Shown one piece after another: positions 50,338 through 58,989 of a DNA stretch of 64,000 bases (the stretch's first letter is position 1; each line of letters opens with the position of its first letter). The position numbers and the translations under genes are program-made. Source of the DNA: Oxalobacteraceae bacterium (GTDB lineage: Bacteria > Pseudomonadota > Gammaproteobacteria > Burkholderiales > Burkholderiaceae_D); NCBI GenBank assembly GCA_900299005.1, contig OMID01000060.1, forward strand, positions 19,790 through 83,789. The letters are read 5' to 3'. Under the pieces are notes generated by a model. That model made no database searches and was not told the DNA's origin. It saw only the letters and a program-made list of their open reading frames with translations.

Positions 50338-52074
50338 TTATTTTTCCAGTTTGAACACCATGATGGTGCCGCCCTGCGGGACGAGGGTGACGTTGCCTTC
50401 CAGCGCGTCGATGCCGTTTTGCATACGCTGAGCATCGATACCCCAGCCGGCCTGCACCGCGATGTACTGCACGCCATTCACCTCGTAGGACGAGGGCACG
50501 GCGGTCACGCCAGAGGGCATGTTGTACTGCCAGAGTACCTTGCCGTTGGTGGCATCGAAGGCACGGAAAACACGGTCATTCGTGCCGCCGGTGAAGACGA
50601 GATTACCCGCAGTAGTCAGCAGCGGAGCCCAGATCGGACGATCGAACTTGTGTACCCAGGCCAGCTTGCCGGTGTTCAGATCCCATGCCTGCAATTCACC
50701 AATGGTGCTTGGCTTCTTGCCGTCCTGGTAGCGCAGGCTACCCAAGACGCCGTCGATCGGGTAACCGATGTAGAGGTCGCCTTTTTTGTAGGTGATCTCA
50801 TCGGCTTTGGGCAGCTCAGAGCAGAGGTTGTTGTTTGCAGGGATGTAGAACAGCTTGGTCTTCGGATTCCAAGCCTCTGGTGGCCAGTCCTTGCCACCCC
50901 ACAGCGAGGGGCAGAAGTTCACGGCCTTGCCCATGCCCGGCGTGTGAGCCTTGTTGTAGCTGGGGCGACCTGTCTTTTTATCAATGCTGGTGAAGACATC
51001 ATTCTTCACATAAGGAACCGCATTCACATAGTCGATCTGGCCACTCTTCTGGCGATCAAGCATCCAGAGATAGCCGTTACGGCCTGCGTGAACCGCACCA
51101 CGCACTTTCTTGCCATTGATTTCGGTATCCATCAGGATCGGTGCACTGACCTCATCCCAGTCCCAGGCATCGTTGTGATGGTACTGATGGTGACCTTTGA
51201 TCTTGCCGGAGTCGACGTCCAGTGCAACCACCGAGGTGCTGTACAGATTGTCGCCAACACGACCTTCGGTCGGCCAGGGAGCCGGATTGCCCGTGCCCCA
51301 GTAGGCGATGTTGTTTGCCGAATCATACGTGCCGGTGATCCAGACGCTGGCGCCACCATGCAGGTGGGTGTTGCCCGGCCATGTGTCACCACCTGGCTCG
51401 CCGGGAGCCGCAGTCATGAATGTGCGCCAAGCTTCTTTGCCCGTGTTGGCGTCAAAGGCCGCCACGAAACCACGCATACCGGTCTCGCCGCCGGATGAAC
51501 CTACCAGAATCTTGCCCTTGGCAGCCAGTGGCGCCAGCGTGATGTAGGAGAGTGCCTTGACATCACCCACGGTAGCATCCCACACGACTTTACCGGTCAC
51601 GGCGTCGAGTGCGATCAGATGAGAGTCGACGGTTGCCACGAAGACTTTGTCACCATACAGCGCAACGCCACGGTTGGTGTTGTGCAGCATGAGCAGATCG
51701 GCAGGAATTTCTTTCTTGTAGCGCCAGATTTCCTGACCTGTGACCGCGTTCAGTGCGATGACTTGCGCATTCGGCGTCGTCACGTACATGTAGCCGTTGT
51801 TGACGATCGGAGGCGATTGATGCCCCTCGGTGACGCCAGTGGCCGAGGACCAGGCCAAGGACAGCTTGCCGACGTTTTTGCTGTTGATTTTCGCCAGAGC
51901 GCTGTAGCCCCAGCCCTCGTAGTTACCACGGTACATGAGCCAGTTGCTCGGCTCAGGGTTTTGCAGTCTTGCATCAGTAACTGGGGAGTAGGGGCCCAGC
52001 TTATCGCCAGCATGAGCCATAACTGCGGTGGCGCTGACGAGTGCTAGCGTCAATTTTTTTAATGTGTGACTCAT
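50338..52074 (-). CDS. PQQ-dependent alcohol dehydrogenase, lanthanide type, copy 3
   Basis: 578 residues with a Sec signal (to about residue 22). Docking repeats (NAVTGQEIWRYK, DAVTGKVVWD, DANTGKEAWRT) define the PQQ propeller. The metal site has E197 (GGETGMRG), Asn in GTGNPAPW, and D305-W306-D307 (WDWDEVS), the third instance of the lanthanide-ligand pattern. No vicinal Cys pair is present at the PQQ face (LLMLHNTNRG instead). It is preceded by a Rieske protein gene 42 bp away on the same strand, and no cytochrome c is adjacent, suggesting an unusual electron outlet. Substrate unknown. Confidence 0.9.
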   Translation of the reverse strand: MSHTLKKLTLALVSATAVMAHAGDKLGPYSPVTDARLQNPEPSNWLMYRGNYEGWGYSALAKINSKNVGKLSLAWSSATGVTEGHQSPPIVNNGYMYVTTPNAQVIALNAVTGQEIWRYKKEIPADLLMLHNTNRGVALYGDKVFVATVDSHLIALDAVTGKVVWDATVGDVKALSYITLAPLAAKGKILVGSSGGETGMRGFVAAFDANTGKEAWRTFMTAAPGEPGGDTWPGNTHLHGGASVWITGTYDSANNIAYWGTGNPAPWPTEGRVGDNLYSTSVVALDVDSGKIKGHHQYHHNDAWDWDEVSAPILMDTEINGKKVRGAVHAGRNGYLWMLDRQKSGQIDYVNAVPYVKNDVFTSIDKKTGRPSYNKAHTPGMGKAVNFCPSLWGGKDWPPEAWNPKTKLFYIPANNNLCSELPKADEITYKKGDLYIGYPIDGVLGSLRYQDGKKPSTIGELQAWDLNTGKLAWVHKFDRPIWAPLLTTAGNLVFTGGTNDRVFRAFDATNGKVLWQYNMPSGVTAVPSSYEVNGVQYIAVQAGWGIDAQRMQNGIDALEGNVTLVPQGGTIMVFKLEK

Positions 52075-52116
52075 CGATCTTGTCTCCTTAATGACGGGTT
52101 TCTTGTGAAGCGTGTG

Positions 52117-52704
52117 TTACTCCCCCGGCTTCACAGGGGGTGCTGCGATAGCTAGAAACTCTCCCTCCAACGTCAGGGGAATTGCTGGCAATGGGCTTGG
52201 AGCCGGACCACTGACCACTTTGGCTCCATCGAATAAATTGAATTTGGACGCATGGCAGTAGCACGCCAGCACGCTTTCTTTCGACATCCATGTCTTTACA
52301 TCGCAACCCTGGTGCGTGCAGATGCCGGAATAGGCAACGACACCCGACGCGGAGCGCGCGCGGGTCTCGGGGGTCATCTGATCTTCGGGCAGTCGAACCA
52401 GCACGATCTTGTTGAGTCGTGATTCATTCTTGGGCGTGCCGGTCTTGGGATCAAAGGGGAATGCCAGGAAGGGCTTGGCAACGGCCAGATCGGCCACCCG
52501 CAGCGGCGTGAAATTTGCCTCGGCATCGGCATCCACCAGCAGCGTGGGGGAGGTCTGGGCAAACGACTCGGTGGATACGAAAGGCATAGGGGCCACCAGG
52601 CTGGTGGCAACGAGATTCATGACACGTCGGCGATCCGCATCGACCCCGCGGTCAGTTTTTTTGCACCCGCAACCGGCGGGGATGGCGCAGTCTTGATTTT
52701 TCAT
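52117..52704 (-). CDS. Tat-exported Rieske 2Fe-2S protein
   Basis: 195 residues with a twin-arginine signal (DRRRVMNLVATSLVAP, residues 24-39). The cluster site is complete: C129-T-H131 and C148-Y-C150-H151, plus C134 and C150 to form the stabilising disulfide, as in bc1-type Rieske proteins. N-terminal cysteines (DCAIPAGCGCKK) are extra and lie before the signal. It is not next to cytochrome b or c1 genes, so it is probably not the bc1 subunit. It is coded just upstream of a PQQ dehydrogenase and is a candidate electron acceptor. Confidence 0.85.
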   Translation of the reverse strand: MKNQDCAIPAGCGCKKTDRGVDADRRRVMNLVATSLVAPMPFVSTESFAQTSPTLLVDADAEANFTPLRVADLAVAKPFLAFPFDPKTGTPKNESRLNKIVLVRLPEDQMTPETRARSASGVVAYSGICTHQGCDVKTWMSKESVLACYCHASKFNLFDGAKVVSGPAPSPLPAIPLTLEGEFLAIAAPPVKPGE

Positions 52705-52792
52705 GAGTCTGTAGCTTATTTAACAAACTGACATTATTCACGGTGGGTTCGGTGTCCCTGTTTCCCGCCATTTTCCTCGCCTTACAGCATTC

Positions 52793-52814
52793 GGAATTCT
52801 GAATTCATTGTCAG
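52793..52814. promoter_or_regulatory. Weak third copy of the GntR-type operator
   Basis: GGAATTCTGAATTCATTGTC keeps the CTGAATTC core and the left half-site of the strong palindrome at 57464-57485 (6 of 8 flank positions) but the right half poorly (3 of 8). It lies 89 bp upstream of the Rieske gene start. Confidence 0.3.
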
Positions 52815-52979
52815 TATAACGAAAGTTTCGCGTATCGGTAAAGGGGTCTCATGACTAAAATTCCGGCGCGAAATGGCCAGGGTGGAACATTAATTTCTTT
52901 AAATTAATCATGGGCTTAATGGATTTTGGCGATACTTTCAGAAGAGCAATGCTGCGTATGGGCGTCACAGCCGCGCTTA

Positions 52980-54554
52980 TCAGGCCATCTGCAAACTATT
53001 CGCCTCGTCAACGAATCGATTTTTCAGGTGACGATGAACGATCTTCCCGGTTGCGGTTCTAGGCATGTCCTGATCAGCGATAAAGCTCACCCGGCTCGGG
53101 CACTTGAAGCCGGCCAGACGCTCACGGCACCATTGGCGAATCTCGGCCTCTGTCGCCTGCTCACCCTCATGCAGCACGATCACGGCGTGCACACTCTCGC
53201 CCCATTTTTCGTGCGGCATGCCGATGACAGCGACATCTTTTACTGAGGGATGCGCGCCGATGGCACCCTCGACTTCGGAGGGATACACATTTTCGCCACC
53301 GCTGATGATCATGTTGCTCTTGCGGTCGACTAACCAGATGTAGCCATCTTCATCGCGGCAGGCCATGTCGCCGACCGAGCACCAGCCACCATCAAACGAT
53401 TCGGCCGTTTTTTCCGGATTTTTCCAGTAACCATCGAACACGTAGGGCGTGCGCGAAAACAGCTCGCCGACTTCGCCATCGGCGACTTCCTCGCGCTGCT
53501 CGTTCAAAATGCGGATGTTGCCGCTGCCCGACCATTCGCGTCCCACAGAACCGAGTTTGGTCAGCTGTTCATCAGGACGCAGAAGCGTGACCCAGCCAGC
53601 CTCGGTGGAGCCGTACAGTTCATACAGGCGGCCGTTCTTGAAGTAATCAAGTATCGCTAGCTTGGTATCTCTGCGCGCAGGTGCCGACGAGACAAGCAAT
53701 CTGCCGACCGAGCTGACGTCGTATTTACGTTTGACCTCTTCCGGTAGCGACAGCAGCATGATGTAGTGCGTGGGCACCAGCGAGGTGAATGTGACTTTCT
53801 CCTGCGAGAGCGTTGCGAGCAAAGCCTCGGGATCAAAACTGCGACGATCATCAATGATGCAGGCAGCGCCCAAATGAATGAAGGTTGTGGCGAAGTACAG
53901 CGAATTCGCATGGCACATCGGCATCACCAGCAGACCGGTATCATCTTTGCTGAATCCCATCTCCAGCGCCGTGGCCAGCGCGATCAGGTAGCTGCCCTGA
54001 TGATTGCGGATGGCACCCTTCGGTTTGCCCGTGGTGCCCGAGGTGTACATCAGAGCGCACATGCTTTCCGGATCGGCCGCGCTGAATACCCGCGACGGGT
54101 CTCCGCGACTAATCAGGGTTTCATAGTCGAGCCAGCCATCGTGGGGCGCATCGCCGAGCACGAAGTGTCTTCCGGCAGGAAGCCTCAACTCCGTTTTCTG
54201 CGCATCAAGCGTCTCGCAGAACTCGGCGCCTGCAATCACCGCGCCGACTTCGGCATTGTTGAGTATGTAGGCAATCTCGGGGCCGGTGAGGCGGAAATTG
54301 ACCGGTACCGCGACCAGTCCGGCGCGCGCCAGCGCTACATAAATCTCCATCCATTCGAGGCAGTTGTAGGCGAGCAGCCCGACCCGGTCGCCAGTTTTCA
54401 GACCAGCGCCGAGCAAGCCATCGGCCAGTCGGCTTGCGCGCTCATTCCACTGAGAATAATTCAGTGATCTGCGCGAATCACGCGCGCCGAGTTTCGTGGG
54501 CATCAGCCGGGCATGGGTGGCGATGGCATCGGAGAGTGTAAGGAATTGGCTCAT
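52980..54554 (-). CDS. Acyl-CoA synthetase (AMP-forming)
   Basis: 524 residues of the ANL superfamily: P-loop YTSGTTGKPKGA (near 170-181), YELYGSTEAG, GDMACRDEDGYIWLVDRKSNMIISGGENVYPSEVE and the catalytic Lys in PRTATGKIVHR. It activates a carboxylic acid as its CoA thioester. It is divergent from the TPP-lyase gene, across an intergenic region holding a GntR-type operator, and so probably begins the pathway encoded by 54796-61936. Substrate class (short hydroxy- or keto-acid) is inferred only. Confidence 0.88.
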   Translation of the reverse strand: MSQFLTLSDAIATHARLMPTKLGARDSRRSLNYSQWNERASRLADGLLGAGLKTGDRVGLLAYNCLEWMEIYVALARAGLVAVPVNFRLTGPEIAYILNNAEVGAVIAGAEFCETLDAQKTELRLPAGRHFVLGDAPHDGWLDYETLISRGDPSRVFSAADPESMCALMYTSGTTGKPKGAIRNHQGSYLIALATALEMGFSKDDTGLLVMPMCHANSLYFATTFIHLGAACIIDDRRSFDPEALLATLSQEKVTFTSLVPTHYIMLLSLPEEVKRKYDVSSVGRLLVSSAPARRDTKLAILDYFKNGRLYELYGSTEAGWVTLLRPDEQLTKLGSVGREWSGSGNIRILNEQREEVADGEVGELFSRTPYVFDGYWKNPEKTAESFDGGWCSVGDMACRDEDGYIWLVDRKSNMIISGGENVYPSEVEGAIGAHPSVKDVAVIGMPHEKWGESVHAVIVLHEGEQATEAEIRQWCRERLAGFKCPSRVSFIADQDMPRTATGKIVHRHLKNRFVDEANSLQMA

Positions 54555-54639
54555 AGTGTCAAAAAGAAACTGTTTTTCACCTGCGGATTTCCGCGTCCAG
54601 AAAACTCGTTATGCGGCCGAAAAAATAAAAACTGCATAT

Positions 54640-54661
54640 TGAATACTGAATTCAGAGTGCA
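54640..54661. promoter_or_regulatory. GntR-type operator between acyl-CoA synthetase and TPP-lyase genes
   Basis: TGAATACTGAATTCAGAGTG plus CA is a near-palindrome that shares the core CTGAATTCAGAGT with the perfect palindrome at 57464-57485. Its position between two divergent genes allows control of both. Confidence 0.6.
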
Positions 54662-54795
54662 ATTCTAGTATACTTCGTTTCAAGCCAATACAAAATTTTT
54701 TCAGCAAAGGTCGCCAGAGGCCAGGTCAGCCAGGATGTCAGCCATTGTGGCGCCAACATCCGGGGTCCTCGGCTGAACAACCAGGAGTGAGCGCC

Positions 54796-56520
54796 ATGTC
54801 CGCACCCGAAATACACGAACAATCCGTCGCAGCCTTGATTGCCCGCTACCTGAAAAGCCAGGGCGTCAAGCGCGTTTATGGCCTGTGCGGCGGCCACGTC
54901 ATGCCGATCTGGATGCGCCTCGATGCCGAGGGCATTCAAATCATCGATGTGCGGGACGAGCGCGCAGCCGTCTATATGGCCCATGCAGAGGCCGACCTGA
55001 GCGGCGGGCTGGGCGTGGCGCTAGTGACTGCCGGCCCTGGCGTGACGAATGCGATCACCGGCATCGCTAATGCCCACGTGTCTCGCGCGCCCGTCCTGGT
55101 GTTGTCGGGCTTACCGCCCATGCCCCAGGAGAACCGCGGCGCGCTGCAGGATATCGTTCACACCGATATGGTTCGCAGTATTACTCGCTACGCACGCACG
55201 GTTCGTCATGCTGACCTCGCGCTGCAAGAGATTGATGAGGCGGTGTCGCGCGCGCTCGGACAAGGCGGAGAGCCGGGTCCTGTGTATCTGGATTTCCCCG
55301 TTGATGTGGTGCGTGCGCATGTGAGCGCTGCCATGCAAATGCCCGAGCGCTTCGCCTCGCGTGAGACCATGGAGATGGCCCCCCATCCTGAAGCTGTCCG
55401 CGCAGCGGTCGAGTTGCTGTGGACAGCCAAGCGGCCACTGGTGATCTCCGGTCGCGGCGCTAAAGGCGCGGACAAAGCATTGTGTGAACTCCTCTCGCGC
55501 CTGGGCGCTGCCTATCTGGATACTGGCGAGAGCAAAGGTCTGGTGCCCGAAAGTCATCCCAGCGTCGTGGCCGCAATGCGTGGCACGGTGATGCAGCAGG
55601 CCGATGTGGTGCTCACGATCGGACGTCGTCTGGATTTCCAGCTTGCCTACGGCTCTCCCTCCGTGTTTGGCGATGCAAAGTTCATCCGTATTGCCGACTG
55701 CGCGGCCGAACTTCGAGACAACCGTCGCGGTGCCGTCGAAATACTCGCCACTGGCAAGCTTGCTTTGCAGGCGATCCTGGCAGAGGCGGGTGAGCGCCCA
55801 TCTGCGGTGGATGACACTTGGACGACAGGTCTTCGCGCGAAACATCTGGAACGTTCGACAAAACTCGTCAATAGCATGCGTGATGCTGCCCCCGGCAGCG
55901 ACGGTCTGATGCATCCCAATCGGGTACTCGCTGCTCTGCGCGATGCCTTGCCTGAAGATTCAGTCGTGGTTGCGGATGGTGGCGATTTTCTCAGCTTTGC
56001 ACGCGTGGGTCTGCCCGCTTCGACCTATCTCGATCCGGGCTCGTTAGGCTGCATCGGCGTGGGTACACCCTTTGGTGTGGCGGCGAGTCTTGTCTGTCCC
56101 GAGAAAACGGTCGTCGTGGCAACTGGTGATGGCGCATTCGGCTTCAATGCCATGGAGTTGGATACAGCAGCAAGACACAAAGCGCCCGTACTCGTTGTGG
56201 TGGCAAACAATGGCTCGTGGGCGATTGAAGTGCGCGATCAGCAGGAAAGCCATGGCAAAGTCGTTGGAACGCGATTGCAGTTTTCAGATCACGCGGCAAT
56301 GGCCAGAGCGTTTGGTTTATATGCCGAAAGAGTAGAGCGCGCAGAAGATCTTGAGGGTGCAATAGAGCGTGCCATGGCCAATCGTCCGGCGCTGCTGGAT
56401 GTGCTGGTCACCCCCGAAGCCGTGTCCTCCGATGCGAAGTCGGGTCTCGCCTGGGTCCCGGATTTGCAACCTTTGTCCGCATGGGATGAGGCTGAGCAGC
56501 GCTGGCGGTCAAGCGTCTGA
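54796..56520 (+). CDS. Thiamine-diphosphate-dependent enzyme (acetolactate synthase/2-hydroxyacyl-CoA lyase-like)
   Basis: 574 residues from ATG 54796 (CAGGAGTGAG upstream). The three-domain TPP fold is seen: N-terminal Pyr domain with the catalytic Glu in VRDERAAVYMAHAEADLSG, middle domain near 195-330, and C-terminal PP domain with GDGAFGFNAMELDTA running to the NN of VVVVANNGSW, the TPP-binding motif. In a CoA-acid cluster, cleavage or decarboxylation of a 2-hydroxy- or 2-oxo-acyl substrate is plausible (compare oxalyl-CoA decarboxylase and 2-hydroxyacyl-CoA lyase), but carboligases share the fold. Followed by its likely regulator at 69 bp. Confidence 0.75.
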   Translation: MSAPEIHEQSVAALIARYLKSQGVKRVYGLCGGHVMPIWMRLDAEGIQIIDVRDERAAVYMAHAEADLSGGLGVALVTAGPGVTNAITGIANAHVSRAPVLVLSGLPPMPQENRGALQDIVHTDMVRSITRYARTVRHADLALQEIDEAVSRALGQGGEPGPVYLDFPVDVVRAHVSAAMQMPERFASRETMEMAPHPEAVRAAVELLWTAKRPLVISGRGAKGADKALCELLSRLGAAYLDTGESKGLVPESHPSVVAAMRGTVMQQADVVLTIGRRLDFQLAYGSPSVFGDAKFIRIADCAAELRDNRRGAVEILATGKLALQAILAEAGERPSAVDDTWTTGLRAKHLERSTKLVNSMRDAAPGSDGLMHPNRVLAALRDALPEDSVVVADGGDFLSFARVGLPASTYLDPGSLGCIGVGTPFGVAASLVCPEKTVVVATGDGAFGFNAMELDTAARHKAPVLVVVANNGSWAIEVRDQQESHGKVVGTRLQFSDHAAMARAFGLYAERVERAEDLEGAIERAMANRPALLDVLVTPEAVSSDAKSGLAWVPDLQPLSAWDEAEQRWRSSV

Positions 56521-56589
56521 TTCGCGTATGATTAAGCGTTACGGCGCTCACGTCATGGATACATTACAACGCCAAGAACATCTGTCCTG

Positions 56590-57267
56590 ATGAAAATCCT
56601 AGAAGCCCAACCCAAACTCGTGGAGCAAGTCCACAAAGCCATTCTCACGGAGATTGCCGAAGGTAAGCTGCGCCCGGGTGAGCGCATCATTCAGGAACAG
56701 ATCGCACAAGAGTTGGGTGTGTCACGCCAGCCGGTGCAGCAGGCCTTGGTCTTGCTGAAAAATCAGGGCGTGCTAAGCGATGCGCCGGGGCGCGGGCTGC
56801 AAGTCTCGTCCATGGACCCGACCTTCGTGCATCAAATGTACGACATGCGCGCTGTCATCGAAGGCCTGGCTTTCCGCAAGGCTGCGGAACATTTCACTGC
56901 GGATGCCAAAGCGCGCGGAGAGCAGCTGCTGGCAGCGGGTCGCGATGCGGTACGCCGAGATTCAGTGAGCGACATGATCAATGCGGACATGGCGTTTCAC
57001 AACTTCATCTACGAGCTTGCGGACAATCCGCTGATAGGTCCTGCGATGGAGGCGCAATGGGTAAATACCCAGCGCGTGATGGGGTCCGTCTTGCTGTCCG
57101 CTGACAAGCCGCGTGACATCTGGGACGAGCACGAGGCCATGTTCAAACTGGTCGCCAGTGGCGATGCGGCGCGCGCAGAGCAGGCGGCGCGCAAGCATAT
57201 TCAGGAAGCTGCCGACTTCATGATCCAGCGTCTGGGCGACTCGCAGGGCGACCAGGACGCCGCCTGA
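56590..57267 (+). CDS. GntR-family transcriptional regulator (FCD type)
   Basis: 225 residues. An N-terminal winged helix (VHKAILTEIAEGKLRPGERIIQEQIAQELGVSRQPVQQALVLLKNQGVL) is followed by an all-helical FCD effector domain (VHQMYDMRAVIEGLAFRKAAEHF, then FHNFIYELADNP and EHEAMFKLVASGDA). FCD members bind organic acids or CoA thioesters and release palindromic sites. The gene sits within the cluster whose intergenic regions hold matched palindromes, so it is the best candidate for their repressor. Confidence 0.88.
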   Translation: MKILEAQPKLVEQVHKAILTEIAEGKLRPGERIIQEQIAQELGVSRQPVQQALVLLKNQGVLSDAPGRGLQVSSMDPTFVHQMYDMRAVIEGLAFRKAAEHFTADAKARGEQLLAAGRDAVRRDSVSDMINADMAFHNFIYELADNPLIGPAMEAQWVNTQRVMGSVLLSADKPRDIWDEHEAMFKLVASGDAARAEQAARKHIQEAADFMIQRLGDSQGDQDAA

Positions 57268-57428
57268 CCCCGCCTGATCCTCCCCTTGACAAGCTTGGAC
57301 GGGTCGTTCGCCTGAGCTCAGTCAATTTTCAAGATGGCATCATTTTTGCAGAATTTTTCGATAATTGACGGCAATTTGTCGATAGTTAGCTGCATTTTCC
57401 CAAACCGCCATTATTGAAAAATCTTTGC

Positions 57429-57456
57429 TTGACAGGCGAAATCCAAACGCTATACC
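57429..57456 (+). promoter_or_regulatory. Predicted promoter upstream of the MFS gene
   Basis: TTGACA at 57429-57434 and TATACC at 57451-57456 are spaced by 16 bp. The start would lie near 57463, exactly at the left edge of the operator. Confidence 0.6.
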
Positions 57457-57463
57457 CTTATAT

Positions 57464-57485
57464 TGAACTCTGAATTCAGAGTTCA
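57464..57485. promoter_or_regulatory. Perfect 22-bp palindromic operator (GntR type)
   Basis: TGAACTCTGAA followed by its exact reverse complement TTCAGAGTTCA. It overlaps the predicted transcription start, so binding of the nearby GntR protein should block transcription. Confidence 0.7.
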
Positions 57486-57539
57486 TCATAGCTTGGCTTG
57501 CCGGCCAAGCGTTGTCAGATGAGTTTCCGCGTTGGGTTC

Positions 57540-57569
57540 GGGCCAGCCTTACGGGGCTGGCCCTTTTTT
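57540..57569 (+). terminator. Intrinsic terminator within the MFS leader
   Basis: A perfect 9-bp stem GGGCCAGCC / GGCTGGCCC with a short loop, followed by TTTTTT. It lies between the predicted promoter at 57429 and the MFS start at 57637. Confidence 0.85.
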
Positions 57570-57636
57570 AATCCCTCCACTGAAAGTCGCATAAGAATAA
57601 TCACGCAGTCCCCATCAAGTACCGGGAGGAGCACCC

Positions 57637-58938
57637 ATGGCAGTGAGCAGCATCGCGTCGGAGATGGCCACCGAATCCAACGGCCACGTGTACAAAAAAG
57701 TTGCCTGGCGGCTCGTGCCCTTTCTGTGCCTGTGTTACCTGGCCGCGTATCTGGACCGGGTGAATGTCGGTTTTGCGAAGCTGCAGATGCTCAATGATCT
57801 GTCCTTCAGTAATACGGTCTACGGTCTTGGCGCGGGCATCTTTTTTCTGGGTTACGTGATTTTTGAAGTGCCCAGCAATATCTTGCTGCATAAAGTGGGC
57901 GCCAAATTATGGATTGCCCGAATCATGGTGAGCTGGGGCTTGATCGGTGCGGCAATGGCGTTTGTACAAACGCCCACGCAGTTTTATGTGCTGCGTTTTT
58001 TGTTGGGTGTGGCTGAGGCCGGGTTTATCCCAGGCGTTCTGCTGTACCTGACCTACTGGTTTCCCGCCGCATGGCGCGGCCGCATCATTGCCTTGTTTCT
58101 GGCCGCAATACCGATGTCCAATATCATCGGCGGACCGCTGTCGGGCTGGATTTTAAAAAGTTTCGGCGGCGTGGCTGGGCTCGCGGGATGGCAGTGGTTG
58201 TTCATCATCGAGACTGTGCCATCGATTTTCCTCGGCATCGCCATCCTCATATTCCTTGATAACCGGGTCGAAGAGGCCAAGTGGCTCACGGATGACGAGA
58301 AGCGCATCATTCATGACGATATCTCGCACGAAGCGCAGCAGAGCGAGCATGTGAGTGTGCTTGATGCATTAAAAAGCGCTCGAGTCTGGCTGCTCGGCGT
58401 CGCTTATTTCTGTATTGCCAGTTCGATTTACATCGCCAGCTTCTGGATGCCGACGCTAATTAAACAGTTGGGCGTGTCCGATCCGCTGCACATTGGCTGG
58501 CTGACCACCATCCCTTATTCCGTCGCGATCATCGCGATGGTGCTGACCAATGTCAGCGCTGACCGTCAGCGCGAGCGCCGCTGGCATACGGCTATTCCCT
58601 GCCTCTTGACAGCGGTGGGTCTGGCGCTGTGCGCCACCCCGGACTATGGGCTCGTCATTGCGATGATGGCCCTTACACTCGCCGCTGCAGGCGCGTCTGC
58701 GGCGCAAGCCTCTTTCTGGAGCTTGCCCTCCTCATTTTTGACAGGTGCCGCCGCTGCGGCCGGTATCGCCTTGGTGAACTCCCTGGGCAACATCGCGGGG
58801 ATGGCAAGTACCTCGCTGGTAGGCTGGCTGACAGACGTGACGGGTAGTCCCTCCAGCAGCCTCTACCTGTTTTCCGGACTGCTGGTGGCCGGCGCCCTGA
58901 TCGTGCTGCGCTTGCCTGCTTCAGTGGTGAATCGATAA
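57637..58938 (+). CDS. MFS transporter, anion:cation symporter family
   Basis: 433 residues with 12 predicted helices. Family signatures: LDRVNVGFAKLQM (the ACS family D-R-N-x-G motif), GYVIFEVPSNILLHKVGAK and RFLLGVAEAGFIPGVLLYLTYWFP. The family imports tartrate, phthalate, glucarate and similar organic anions with H+. GGGAGGAGCACC precedes the ATG. It lies downstream of the strong operator and terminator, within the cluster of the acyl-CoA synthetase and dehydrogenase, and probably imports their substrate. Confidence 0.88.
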   Translation: MAVSSIASEMATESNGHVYKKVAWRLVPFLCLCYLAAYLDRVNVGFAKLQMLNDLSFSNTVYGLGAGIFFLGYVIFEVPSNILLHKVGAKLWIARIMVSWGLIGAAMAFVQTPTQFYVLRFLLGVAEAGFIPGVLLYLTYWFPAAWRGRIIALFLAAIPMSNIIGGPLSGWILKSFGGVAGLAGWQWLFIIETVPSIFLGIAILIFLDNRVEEAKWLTDDEKRIIHDDISHEAQQSEHVSVLDALKSARVWLLGVAYFCIASSIYIASFWMPTLIKQLGVSDPLHIGWLTTIPYSVAIIAMVLTNVSADRQRERRWHTAIPCLLTAVGLALCATPDYGLVIAMMALTLAAAGASAAQASFWSLPSSFLTGAAAAAGIALVNSLGNIAGMASTSLVGWLTDVTGSPSSSLYLFSGLLVAGALIVLRLPASVVNR

Positions 58939-58989
58939 AAAGCCGCATACTGATCCCGATAATGCCTCTCTTTTTTTGACTTAGACGAT

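Larger units (their letters stand above)
57464..57569 (+). ncRNA. Candidate short leader or small RNA ending at an intrinsic terminator
   Basis: From the predicted start (about 57463) the transcript would carry a hairpin GCTTGGC/GCCAAGC (57491-57510) and end at the terminator 57540-57569, about 105 nt. No plausible frame lies inside. It may be a regulated small RNA or the attenuated leader of the MFS gene. This is inference; expression is not shown. Confidence 0.35.

Noticed and set aside
52117-52704. Rieske subunit of the bc1 complex (petA)
   Set aside because: No cytochrome b or c1 gene follows; the partner is a PQQ dehydrogenase, and the C-terminal layout is shorter and different.
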